This document shows, piece after piece, positions 38,360 to 48,713 of a stretch of 64,000 bases of DNA (positions are counted from its first letter, which is position 1; each line of letters starts with the position of its first letter). The position numbers were made by a program, and so were the translations under genes. Location: contig CM067504.1 of the NCBI GenBank assembly GCA_034509495.1, positions 7,266,256 through 7,330,255 on the forward strand, read 5' to 3'. Source of the DNA: Acestrorhynchus altus (taxonomy: Eukaryota > Chordata > Actinopteri > Characiformes > Acestrorhynchidae). Below the pieces are notes generated by a model. That model made no database searches. It was given only the letters and a program-made list of their open reading frames with translations, and was not told the DNA's origin.

Positions 38360-39545
38360 AGGTCATTTCTGAATTCCATGTTATTAGAATTTCAGGTTAC
38401 ATTAAGTTATTTTGAACAGTTTTCTGTTTACTATTTTTTTTTTCCTGTCAGGACTCCTTTCCAAATGCTCATCAGCTATCTAACACCAGTGACACATCAA
38501 CAAAAAATAAATAAAAAAGCAGCACAAATTAATCAAACACCTTTGAATTTTCATGCACGTCTGCATTTACAAACAAGCCAATTTAGCATGAAAACTGCAA
38601 ACCTGGCAACCCTACACACCATACGCAAACATATTTGGAAAAAAGAATCTTAACCACACACTTCAAAATAAAAGACATATTATGACTCCTAGGGAAATTT
38701 CCAATTTTCATTTTTATTGTGGGGTGATCAAAAGATAAAAATACCTCCCCTCTCCCCCTTCCCCAGCCCTGCAGCATACAATTTTGACATAGTATGTCAT
38801 TCTTATGATTCCTCTCACAATTAAGCCTTTGTGAATCATTCTAATTGTATAACAATTTATTTTGGTGGCAGAAATGGGCTTGCAAAGTATTCCTTATAGT
38901 TCTGTATTACTGCCAACCAAAAAACTTCATTTTATTAAAAAAAGTTATAATTTTGAAATTTGAATACTTTCTTATTACAAGAAAATATTTATGAATAACC
39001 TGCAAATATTAGGAAGTGTCTTATTATGAGGTTAAGAACAAAATATGACAAAAAGTGCCATTATGAGGAAGCATATTATTAAGTAGTATGTCATTAAAAA
39101 CATGTGAATTATGATGAACATGCAGTGCAATTACATGAAGGTATATAACTTGTCAACTATGATAGAACATTGTAATTATAAAATGTTGGAGCCTACATTT
39201 GTGTACAATTACTATCACACAAAAACCTCCAAAATGGCAACTTTACAGGAGAAGGAAAAACCTTTTTAATTGAAGTCAATGTACAAGGCTTTATTCCAAT
39301 TCTATTGCTCCATTCATTGTTACATTTTTACAAAAATATGAAAAAGTGCCAGATTCAAGTTTTGTAAGTAAATGTATATAGAATGTATGAACTGTTATCA
39401 AATATTTGTTCTGCTGTTTTTTACTACTATATCATAAACAATAATAAAGTAATGCAGTTCAGCCTTTGTACAGAAAGAAAAAACAGCAGGATTTTATTTT
39501 TGGAAACAAAGGACATTTTTCTACACACAACCAACACACTAAAAT
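38360..39545. other. Intergenic between tpra1 promoter side and the RING-SPRY gene 3' end
   Basis: AT-rich with no recognised gene. The last part (about 39490-39615) is presumably 3' UTR of the RING-SPRY gene, given minus-strand AATAAA signals. Confidence 0.4.
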
Positions 39546-39615
39546 TCAGTTTATTTTTGTAGTACTTCTGAATAACTACAGAAATGGATTGTTTAGTATA
39601 GTGTTAGAAACAACA

Positions 39616-41106
39616 TTATTCATACAGTGTTATTCGAGCTTTAGGCTGACCAGTCATCATTCTTACAGCCAAATAAACAGGTTCAGTGAAGCTCACACTG
39701 AAGGTATGTAGGTGAGTTTTGGCTCTGCTAACACTGCTAATGCTATAAAATGCCACACTTTTTTGGCTGAAGCTGAGACAGATCTCCACCTTTTGCAGAG
39801 ATGAGGTACGCATGAGTGGGGTGTCTCTGCCACCTTCATAAGCCCTAAGTAAGTTATCACACCACATTAGGCACCAAGCCCCACTGCTACTCTCAAGACC
39901 ACTTCCTGGACCAGAGCGGGACAACCCCCCATAGCACAACCCCAGGACCCAGGAGCAGTCCACTGCCTGTAAACCCCAACAGTGTTCACCTTCAGAAAAG
40001 CTTTGAGAGCTCAGGGCCTGACAAAAGCTTGTGAATCTTTTGGGTCCAGGTGGATACGGTTGCTTGGCAACACTGAAGGATACTGTTTTGAGATCCTCAG
40101 ACAAGACTAGGCTAGGATGAAGAGTCTCAGAGTCAAACGTCACTTCAGAAGGGTTAAGAACGGCTCGTAAATGACGCTGGACTCTTCCAAGGTCAAGACG
40201 AAGTTGATTATTGCGCCGCTCCATTTCAACACACATGTTGGTCATGTTGGTGTTTGCATTCCCCACAGCAGTTAATTCACTTTCCAGAGAGTCTAAAGTT
40301 AGTGTGGCAACACAAACATCAAGGCTCTGGATCTCTTTATTAAACCTGTAATTATCAGGTTCCTCTAAAAATGTGATAGCCTTGAGCTCTGTGTCCTTCA
40401 GCTGCTTATGAAGGTCTGAAACCTTTTGGGCTATGCTTTTCACAGCATTCTCTCTGGGTTTCAACTCAGCCTCTAGTAGCTCCAATCCTGCTGTGCTGTA
40501 GCTTCTCAGATGTTCCACCATCTCTTCCAGTAGTATTTTCATCTGCTCTCTAAGGTCAGTGTTTGATGCCTTGACTCCAGCCTCTTTTTCCTTTGCTTTG
40601 GTCATCAGCTCACCCACCAGAGTGATCTTGGCTTGGATGTCTGACAAAACAGAAGTTAATCTATGTCTGTATTTGTTTGGCTCCTCAGGTAATGTATCTC
40701 CCATAGAATCGGATAAGTAACCCCCAGCAGCTTCCTTCTCTGGATTTTGCTCTCTGTTAGATTCAGATTCTAACTTGCTAGAAGGACATCTCTTTACACT
40801 CTGTTCCATCGCTTGTGCTTCTCCACCATGGAGTGCCTCTCTGGATGTCTGCTCAATGGTATCCTTATAGCTCTTGACTATGTTTCTGAGTTTAAAGTTC
40901 TTCTGTGGGAATTCTGTATCCTGATACTTGACTCTGCACTCTGGGCAGCGATGCTCAACTTCAGGTCCACATCCCTCAGAGATTCGGCTTTCCTGCAGGC
41001 AGCTCAGACAGAACGAATGTCCACAATGAAGAATGACAGGATCAGAAAATAAATAGAAACAAATAGGACAGCTGAGCTCCAGTTCCAAGGAAGACTCTAA
41101 AGCCAT
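39616..41106 (-). CDS. RING / coiled-coil / PRY-SPRY E3 ubiquitin ligase (RNF135/TRIM-like, no B-box)
   Basis: A 496-codon open frame with no intron in the coding region. Residues 13-57 form a canonical C3HC4 RING (C13, C16, C28, H30, C33, C36, C54, C57; core CPICFYLFSDPVILHCGHSF), so ubiquitin-ligase activity is expected. No B-box cysteine/histidine pattern follows. Residues 60-145 are a charged linker, and about 145-310 are heptad-rich coiled coil (dimerisation). Residues from about 312 to the end are a PRY-SPRY domain: LNPSEVTFDSETLHPSLVLS, then FSEGEHCWGLQAVD and HTFSVSFTEPVYLA. RING-CC-SPRY without a B-box is the layout of RNF135 (Riplet), a RIG-I pathway ligase, but fish have large TRIM expansions with similar layouts, so orthology is not claimed. 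The first ATG is used; an acceptor (TTCCCCAG) at 41121 lies 14 nt upstream. AATAAA-type signals on the minus strand at about 39550 and 39493 suit its 3' end. Confidence 0.88.
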   Translation of the reverse strand: MALESSLELELSCPICFYLFSDPVILHCGHSFCLSCLQESRISEGCGPEVEHRCPECRVKYQDTEFPQKNFKLRNIVKSYKDTIEQTSREALHGGEAQAMEQSVKRCPSSKLESESNREQNPEKEAAGGYLSDSMGDTLPEEPNKYRHRLTSVLSDIQAKITLVGELMTKAKEKEAGVKASNTDLREQMKILLEEMVEHLRSYSTAGLELLEAELKPRENAVKSIAQKVSDLHKQLKDTELKAITFLEEPDNYRFNKEIQSLDVCVATLTLDSLESELTAVGNANTNMTNMCVEMERRNNQLRLDLGRVQRHLRAVLNPSEVTFDSETLHPSLVLSEDLKTVSFSVAKQPYPPGPKRFTSFCQALSSQSFSEGEHCWGLQAVDCSWVLGLCYGGLSRSGPGSGLESSSGAWCLMWCDNLLRAYEGGRDTPLMRTSSLQKVEICLSFSQKSVAFYSISSVSRAKTHLHTFSVSFTEPVYLAVRMMTGQPKARITLYE

Positions 41107-41499
41107 AGTGTCTGGTCAACCTGGGGAACAGAAAATACAGCTGAAACGCATACATCAATGGTATAGTTTTAAACTTGATAATAGCTAATGATATAGACTG
41201 ACATCTATGAGGCTTTGCTGGGTAAACAAGCAACACACCCACATAGAACTGCTGTGAAACGTGGCATGCAGTTCTGTATCCAGCAGATATGCAAGTTATT
41301 ACAGCTGTTGTCTGATTAGACACTGAATCTTGGCACAAGAGGGTGGAATAGTGCTTTCCCCAATGACCTGTAAAAAGGTTCTCAGAGGCTTTTTTGGGTA
41401 GTGTATGTCTTGGTGACACATTTGAAGAAATTCTGTCCAATTGACAGACTTTGAGTGGGTACATCATTGGACTGAGAGAAGTAGGTGATCAATAAAAGA

Positions 41500-42010
41500 A
41501 ATAAATATCACTGCCATTGACAGCCCACCGTCTTCTTCATTTATAGTGGTGTCACGAATGGGAAACCGGCACTGTTACAGATTGGAACCTTTAGCAAGAC
41601 TCCAGGTCCTGCTTGTGGTCCAACAACAGTTGGGTTTGAGTATGGAGGCCATGTGAGCCCTCACATACAAGTCAGTCTCCCCTAGTAGTGACAAAAGGGA
41701 CAATAACAGTTTAGCAATATGCGCAGGACATCCTGTGGCCCTGTGTTGCCTCTCATGGCAGGGCTTCCACCTGGCATTTTGCTGCAGGATAACACACACC
41801 AAGGGTTTCTCAGAAATGTATCTGCCAAATTGCAAGATTCACCCCCAATCAAGCATTTATGGGACCAGTTGGAACGCTTTGGCAGCCTCTTTGTGCAGGA
41901 TCTTCAGGCCCAGATACAACATCTGTGGGCAAATGTGCTGCAAGAACCTGTATGCCTCCATCTCCAACCATATCTCATGTTATATCTAGAATAGGGGCGG
42001 TCCGACAGGG
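41500..42010 (+). mobile_element. Tc1/mariner transposase relic
   Basis: Plus-strand frame contains ILLQDNTHQGF (the catalytic QDN block) and, after a short deletion, PPIKHLWDQLERF (the DPIEHLWD-type block) followed by LQAQIQHLWANVLQE. The order and spacing fit a Tc1/mariner DDE domain with its central part lost. It lies in the 5' intron of the RING-SPRY gene. Confidence 0.75.
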
Positions 42011-42531
42011 TACTAGAGCCTCCTTTCTATTGCATGTTTTTTCTTAATATACTTATTCTCTGGGTTTAATATTGTAATCACAAACATATATTATAATTAC
42101 ATTCACACATAGAAAGATTCATTCCATCCCAACAACTCCGTTATTTTGTGTCAGTGAGGAAAAGCTGTATTATGTGTACAAAAAGACTTCTTTGTGGGTA
42201 AACAAAAGTACAACTTTAGCACAGTGAAGCAAAAGTGCAATGCCTTAACTGAGGCCACGTCGACGTTTTTCTGAATCAAAAGGAACAAAACGAGTATTTA
42301 AGTTCAAGATAAACTCAGTCAAACGTCACGCTATTTAGGTAATGCTCTGCATCATTCATTACAAACATTCCGATGCAGGACCCACTTAAAACAGGCTTTA
42401 GTGTTGAAGTCGACGTTTGTACCACAGGTCTTTGTGAAATCCGTAGACTGTCTCTTTCTGTCGATCTGTCTGCTTTTCAGAGCTAGAATACTGACCCTCT
42501 TCTCTCCACGACGACCGAAAACATACATTAC

Positions 42532-42660
42532 CTGTTCAGGTCAGACTGGATACTGTCGTCATCGCAGACAGTCCTCAGCTGACCAAACGACACGTTCCCG
42601 TCCCTGAAGTTCGGGACGCACACACCTGCCCACGTCTAAAGTCCGGACTGTAGACAGGTG
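42532..42660 (-). promoter_or_regulatory. Probable untranslated first exon and promoter of the RING-SPRY gene
   Basis: A CpG-rich stretch whose minus strand contains a strong splice donor, GAACAG|GTAATG, with the exon end at 42532. The matching acceptor is at 41121, just before the RING-SPRY start codon, giving a roughly 1.4-kb 5' intron. The exon's 5' limit and the transcription start are not visible; its upper edge here is a guess. No coding potential consistent with the gene was seen. Confidence 0.5.
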
Positions 42661-42763
42661 TTGAGGGAAGTTGGCTTCACCTCGAGAGTAAAGGAAGTGA
42701 GCACACTCCATGCACACTCCATGCACACTCCATACTCCAAGTAGAAGGCGTTGTCATAATTCA

Positions 42764-42766
<3 letters not shown>

Positions 42767-42815
<49 letters not shown>
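42767..42815. repeat. (GT)n microsatellite
   Basis: About 24 GT units, just upstream of a short direct repeat of TGCACACTCCA (42705-42735). Confidence 0.95.
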
Positions 42816-42818
<3 letters not shown>

Positions 42819-42987
42819 ACTGTGAAGAACTTTAGTGAAACACATCTGACAAACATCCAGGAAGTCAGAGATAAAGGAAGTAGAGCTAACGATAAACAGC
42901 ATAGGTGTGTGTTCAATACAAACCAATACTGAGGCCAAACCTCAGTGCCTCAAAGTTCATTATATTGATGAAAAGTAGTGTTATATA

Positions 42988-44319
42988 CAGTGCATCTGGA
43001 TAACATTCACAGAGCTTCACCGTTTGCACATTCTGTTATGTTACAGCCTTCCTCCAAAATTGATTCAATTCATTTTTTCCTACATTCTACACACAATACC
43101 AACAATGATGACAAAAAAAAAACTTGAAGTCTGCAAATTTATTAAAAATAAAACAAAAAATATAGCATGTACAAAAGTATTTACAGCCTTTGCCTTTGAG
43201 CTCAGGTGCATATTGTTTCCACTGATCATCCTTCATACATTTCTACAGCTTAATCGGACACCTGTGGTAAGTTCAGTGGATTGCACATGATACGGAAAGA
43301 CACACACTTGAAGTCTAAGGAATTGTTTATATATCTCTGAGACAGGATTGTATTGAGACACAGATCTGTGGAAGGGTAAACGTCTGCTGCATTAAAGGTC
43401 CCATTGAGCACAGTAGCCTCCATAATCCGTGAATGGAAGTTCGGTACCATCCGGACTCTTCATAGAGCTGGCCACTCAGCCAAACTGAATGATCGTGGTA
43501 GAAGGGCCTTAAAAGGTGGCCAAGAACCCAGTGGTCACTCTGACAGAACCTTCCAGAAGGACAACCATTTCTGCAGCATTACACCAATCAGGCCTGTATG
43601 GTGGAGTAGCCAGATGAAAGCCACTCCTCAGTAAAAGGCACATAACAGCCCGTCTCAATTACTCTCAGACCATGAAATGGAACATTTTGGATTGAATGCA
43701 AGCATCCTGTCTGGAGCAAACCAAGCACTGCTCATCACCTAGTCAATACCAATCCTACAGTGAAACATGGTGGTGGCAGCATCATGCTGTGGGGATTTAT
43801 TTCTGCAACTTGAATTGAGAAAGATGACTGCAATGATGTACAGAGACATCCTTGATGATACCCTGCTCCGCTGCAGTCTGGACCTCATACAGGGATGAAG
43901 GTTTATTTTCCAACAGGACAACGACCAAAGTACACAGCCAGTATAAAAAGGAGTGGCTTATGGGAAACTCTTAAACCCAATTGAACATCTCTGGAGATAT
44001 CTAAAAATGGCTGTGCACAGCTTGAGAGGTTCTGCAAAGAAGAATGGTGTGCCAGGTGCGCCAAGCTTGTAGCATCATACTCAAAAAGACTTGAGACTGT
44101 AACTTCTGTCAAAGGCACTTAAGAAAAAAGTACTGAGCAAAGGTTGGGAATACTTGTGCACATTTTATTTTATGTTTTATTTTTAATAAGTTTGGGAAGA
44201 TTTTTCTCACTTTGTCAATCATATTGTCTGTATAATTTTGAGGGGGGGGAAATTATTGAATCTTTTTTGAACAAATTGTGCAAAAAGTGAATCGCTGTGA
44301 ATACTTTCTCCATGAACTG
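42988..44319 (+). mobile_element. Tc1-like element, family A, near full length
   Basis: About 1.33 kb. Left end ACAGTGCATCTGGATAACAT; right end GTGAATACTTTCTCCATGAA + CTGTA, flanked by TA. Plus-strand transposase pieces: HTH region STVASIIREWKFGTIRTLHR, then AGHSAKLNDRGRRALKGG. Further on are the catalytic region (CATGGTGGTGGCAGCATCAT), a TTCCAACAGGACAACGACC block and a TTGAACATCTCTGGAGATA block. It is disabled by frameshifts and stops. Confidence 0.9.
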
Positions 44320-45785
44320 TATGTATTAATAATATGTATTTGGTTATTTTGAAAATTATCTATATCAGAATATTTATTCACCAAGTAACAGTACAGTTAA
44401 CAAGTCCTTAAATAAAAACTAACAGGTCTGTGAGAACCAGAATTCTTGCTGGTTGGTGGGTGATCAAATACTTAATTCATGCAATAAATTACAAATTAAT
44501 TATTTTACAAACATTGGGATTTATTTTAGATTTTAGCTCTCTCAGTTGAAATGTACCTATGATAAAAAATACAGACCTCTCCATTCTTTGTAGGTGTATC
44601 AAATCAGCAGTGTATCAAATACTTATTTTCCTGACTGTATACAGTTTGTGTAATAAAGTGCATGGCAGAATGTTAAATCAAATGAATATGAGAAGGGTCC
44701 TTGATTCAGAGGATGATGGCCTGTCTTATTTATCATAAATCTCATGCTTTTGATACATTTTATTTTCATAATATTAAATTCTCAGGTAAATGCCTACTTC
44801 TGTTGCCTTTGAAAAGAAAACAGAACATCAAATATGGATATTATTTTCATATTTCAGCATATAATGAAATCCTAAAAGTAAATAGGGACAACCAATCAAA
44901 CAAATGTAGTACTAATATTACACTGCACCATTTACCTATTGTGGAAAATGATCCTATATTACATATCTGTGAGTGGCATTTCTACTTTTTTTAGATTAAG
45001 GTTTGATTAAGGACAAAACATGAACTTTATGCTTCTTTAAACATTTTTCAGTAGAACTATTTGTGAAAAAAGGTAACTCTGCTTTTTGCCAATATCAACA
45101 ATGTCTTGTGGGTGTGAATGTGATGTTCACCATGAGAAATACATGACGTGCTGTCTCCTTTACTGTGGTAACTGGGCAAAAAATGTAAACTCAGCCACTG
45201 CTACCATCACGACCAAATGTACCATCCAGTTTGTGAACTGATGTTCTACGGCCCACTATTAATATATTTTATTTTAGGTAGTGAATGTATGGTACAAAAT
45301 CTAACTGTCCTCCAAAGTAAAGAAAACATAATCATACAGTCCCTGCAGTAGTTCCTTTATTTAAAAAAATGGCTTTACAAAACAAACTTTCAAATCCTAC
45401 ATAAATCATACTATCAGGCCAAATATTTCACCAACGCTGCAACAGCTTATAACACTTGGCTCATTTCAACAAGAATTATTACAATTTGGTGGAGGTATGG
45501 ACTGTTTTAAATGACCTATGGTTTGTGTTGAGGTGGGGGTTTCAGGTTCATCAAGTCAAAATCCAGCCCACAATTTAGTTCTGGCTACTTATGAGGCTAA
45601 ACTGCAGCACAGCAGCTTTGACTTTGATTTTGACTTGATGGACTTTAAAACCCTCATTGATTGTAATACTCTGTACATGTAGGCTTAGTTTGGCTTGGCA
45701 AAAGCTAAATGAGTAGAGTACAGTAGAGTAATCCTATCATATACAGAGCCAGTGCAATGTTTATCTGTTCGTATCTAATGAAAAC
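44320..45785. other. Intergenic, unassigned
   Basis: AT-rich, no gene recognised. Short fragments near 44600-44640 (CAGTGTATCAAATACTT ... TTCCTGACTGTATACAG) look like the end of another DNA transposon, but the rest of it was not found. Confidence 0.35.
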
Positions 45786-46122
45786 ATCTCTGAGTGCATC
45801 TCAAAGATTGTGGGGCAAAATGATCTAAATGTAATATATTCATATATTCATGACTTTTAAAGTGACATATTTCAGTCATTTTATTTTAATGTTGATACCT
45901 TGATTACCTGATTAGAAATTAATTCAAACTAAATTGAATATTCAAAAAATCTGAGATTTTGGATTTTTCATTTTCACAAGTTATATGCCATACAGATCAA
46001 CAGAAAAAGAAAAATGATGACACTTTATGTAGATTGAATAGGAAATATGACAGATCACCTTTTTGAGCATGAACATGAATGAACTTTTTCCATCATATAC
46101 AATTTTTTTGAGATGCACTAGT
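45786..46122. mobile_element. MITE of a mariner family (family C)
   Basis: The left end GAGTGCATCTCAAAGATTGT and the right end TTTTTTGAGATGCACTAGTA form terminal inverted repeats sharing TGCATCTCA. The interior is AT-rich and non-coding. A partial relative lies at about 8560-8802. Confidence 0.65.
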
Positions 46123-46280
46123 AGTTGTAGTTGGACCTTGTACTAGTAGTGGTTTTTCTGGAGAAGAATGAGTTCAACACAAATAAATTTGTTGCATGTG
46201 TATTTAAATTCATTTGTTCTTTTTTTTTTCTCTGTTTTTTTGGGCGGGGTGGGGTCTTGAAAACAATACAGGATCAAAAT

Positions 46281-46286
46281 TATATA

Positions 46287-46330
<44 letters not shown>
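46281..46330. repeat. (TA)n microsatellite
   Basis: About 25 TA units. Confidence 0.95.
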
Positions 46331-46335
<5 letters not shown>

Positions 46336-46369
46336 CGTGGACTATGTTTTAAAGTCAGGTCAGTAGATT

Positions 46370-46836
46370 TCAGAGCACTTTATGCTTACATCTGATGACA
46401 TGTTTATGGAGACATTGTTTTATTTTACCAGCAAGATTCCACACCTGCTCACAGGGTCAAAACTACTACCAAATGGTTTGCTGACTATGACATTACTGTG
46501 CTTGATCGGTCAGCCAATTCTGTAGACCTCAACTCTATATACAATCTATGGAGTACTGTGAAGAGGAAGATTAGAAACACAATACAGACTGAAGGCAACT
46601 ATAAAAGCAATCCGAGCTTCTCAGCTGTGCCACAAGCTGATTACACTGATGCATAGATTTGTGGTAAAGGAGCCCCAACCAAGTACTGAATGTATAAATA
46701 AACATACGTGTCAGAAGTTGGCCATTTCTGTATGGTACATCCTTTTCTCTTTGATCATATTAAATATTTTAATATTACCTTTTTGAATTCAACTGTGATT
46801 TTTTCATGATATTGTAATTCCCTGAGATGCACTAGT
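46370..46836 (+). mobile_element. Tc1/mariner relic, family C, 3' half
   Basis: Plus-strand reading gives a transposase catalytic stretch resembling KWFADYDITVLD followed by SANSVDLNSIYNLWSTVKRK (the SPDLNPIE-NLW block), broken by frameshifts. It ends with the family-C terminal motif CCTGAGATGCACTAGTA at about 46820-46836. Confidence 0.75.
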
Positions 46837-46859
46837 ATAAACTGACATGCCAAAACTCA

Positions 46860-47770
46860 TGGGATATCAGGTGTTATCTTGCGAGTAAGGTTGAACAATG
46901 GCCAGCATGTTCCATCGCAAGCAGACGTGATTTGAGTGAGGCATGATAGATGGTGCCAGATGGATGAGATATTACAATTCCAAAGTTGTGGGGGCATTTA
47001 ACATTCCTTAGTCCACAGCATTACCACCCACAATGGACATCACATTGGCCACCCACAGCTGCTTAATGATCATGATCAGCAGTGTCTGTCTAGAATTGTT
47101 GATTCTTGCCGAATTCACGTCCACATTCAAAGCAGGAACCCCACAGGCTTATCCCACAGGTGACTGCAGTCTTCTTAAGCTTCCATGGGATATAGGAGCA
47201 GAAGACCCAGCAAAGTGCCTCTGTTAAGACCATGACACAGAACACAGCACCTCACCTGGGCTTGTGATGTTGCTAACTGGTCCCTAGAGGACTGGTAACG
47301 TGTGGTCCATCGTGGTTTAATTGATTCATGCAACACAGTAATGTTTTGGGATAGTACAGTTAGTGTGTGGCACAGACCCTCTGACGTCATGGACCCCAGT
47401 TGTCAACACAACATTGTGATGGCTCCATAGTAAAATAATGTCTATTTTTATGGCAGTTGTGTCCACTGATCCACCAAAATAATTGACTGGCAGCATTTAC
47501 CTGTTCGATGACCACTTCTAGCCTCATTTGGCTTCATATACACCCACAATGATGGGATACTCCAGCAGAATAATGCACTGTGCCGTCAGTCCCAGAGGTA
47601 TTCCCAATACACATGTGACTTTGTGGATTGAGTGGAATGGTTAATGCCCACACAACTTTGCCAATTGAATTCTACATCCATCTGGTACCCACTATCATGC
47701 CTCACTAACAACTTATACAGGTGTGGGCATTTCCAAGCCATCCCCTGAGGCAACACACCTGCATGATCAA
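46860..47770 (+). mobile_element. Tc1/mariner transposase relic
   Basis: It contains a decayed HTH block (CACAGCTGCTTAATGATCAT, then AGTGTCTGTCTAGAATTGTT, recalling R-x-x-LND-x-D-x-x-CLSRIV). Later DDE-domain-like stretches include GATACTCCAGCAGAATAATG (a QQNNA block) and GAATTCTACATCCATCTGG. All frames are interrupted. Ends are not defined. Confidence 0.6.
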
Positions 47771-48371
47771 TTTACATACTGCTATACCATGACTTTGGGC
47801 ATGTTTCTACCAGAAGACAATTTGAAAGGTAACAATTATAACTTAAGGTCTTTGCTGTTGGCCCTGTCATTGGTCCAGGTCTTTAAACATCTAGGCCCTC
47901 ACAGGTCCTGCTGACTATTGAACTCAGTGGGCAACCAACAGGACCAAATTGGTGATGGTGTGGAGGAAGGAGGGAAAAAACAAAATGGTGGCATCTGAAA
48001 TCCAGCAAAATGGTAAAGACGTAAGTATGTAAAGATGTTTTAAACACGTGTGGGCAGGTGGTTGAGGAAGTGGGCAAAACTTTCAAGTGTCCTGGTAGAT
48101 GCTTCATTCATGCCCAAAAATATTTATCTTTTTTTTTTATGATATATTTTGAACACTCATTCTGCCCCAGAAAAAATGGCAGTTAAATGAACCACTGAAA
48201 GCCCTGTATTGACAAGTCCATGATGAGTGTACATAAACTGTAGCAGTAGTTTTTGGACAGATAATTATGTAAAGTATATTTAAGGCCATAATTTTGGGCT
48301 TCTTTGGTGTATTTTTGACCTACTGGCTTCCTTCTTATGTAAGATGATGCACACATCCTTCAAAAGGGCCT
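47771..48371 (-). other. map3k20: map3k20 3' UTR and flank
   Basis: DNA directly downstream of the map3k20 stop. No coding sequence or repeat was recognised and no unambiguous polyadenylation signal was found, so the 3' UTR end is not set. Confidence 0.35.
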
Positions 48372-48713
48372 CTAGTCGCTGTCATCATCAGACCAACCAA
48401 AAGGGTCCATGGTAATGGCCATGTTGAGTTTGTGACCCTCGCGCACACTGCAGGATTTGGACGAGTTCTGCTTGGCCTGCATGTTCACCTGCATGCCTGA
48501 CTGCCGCATGGGGCTACTCCCAGGCATGCCCACATCTAGATCAAATACTCCCCCGAAGCCACGCATGATTGCCTGCAGGTCGGCCCCACCCAAATGGCCG
48601 TTACTGCAGGAGGACGAGATCTGGCAGGTAATTTCAGAACTGTTGCTCTCCTCAGAGCGTGACTCATAGAAAGACTCAGCGCTCACAGCCATTGGAGAGA
48701 TATGAGAGAAGAA
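48372..48713 (-). CDS. map3k20: map3k20 terminal exon (ZAK-beta tail)
   Basis: A 342-nt exon encodes residues 332-444 and the stop. The acceptor is CATTCTCAG, and the reading phase is continuous with the zipper exon, which ends at 49635. Human ZAK-beta ends in the same kind of tail: an ESKTEESNSAE-like acidic-serine segment, then MQ-NMQAKQNSSK, then an acidic end. The fish tail is shorter in the final acidic run. In human the alternative alpha transcript skips this exon and splices to exons further downstream. Here the next gene downstream (the RING-SPRY gene) begins within 6-7 kb. Confidence 0.9.
   Translation of the reverse strand, partial: FFSHISPMAVSAESFYESRSEESNSSEITCQISSSCSNGHLGGADLQAIMRGFGGVFDLDVGMPGSSPMRQSGMQVNMQAKQNSSKSCSVREGHKLNMAITMDPFGWSDDDSD

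Noticed and set aside
41042..41467. A 141-codon minus-strand frame upstream of the RING-SPRY gene
   Set aside because: No recognisable domain; it runs across the acceptor at 41121 and out of frame with the RING-SPRY start, so it is intron sequence.
48457..48669. A 70-codon plus-strand frame opposite the map3k20 last exon
   Set aside because: Antisense shadow of the coding exon, with no independent support.
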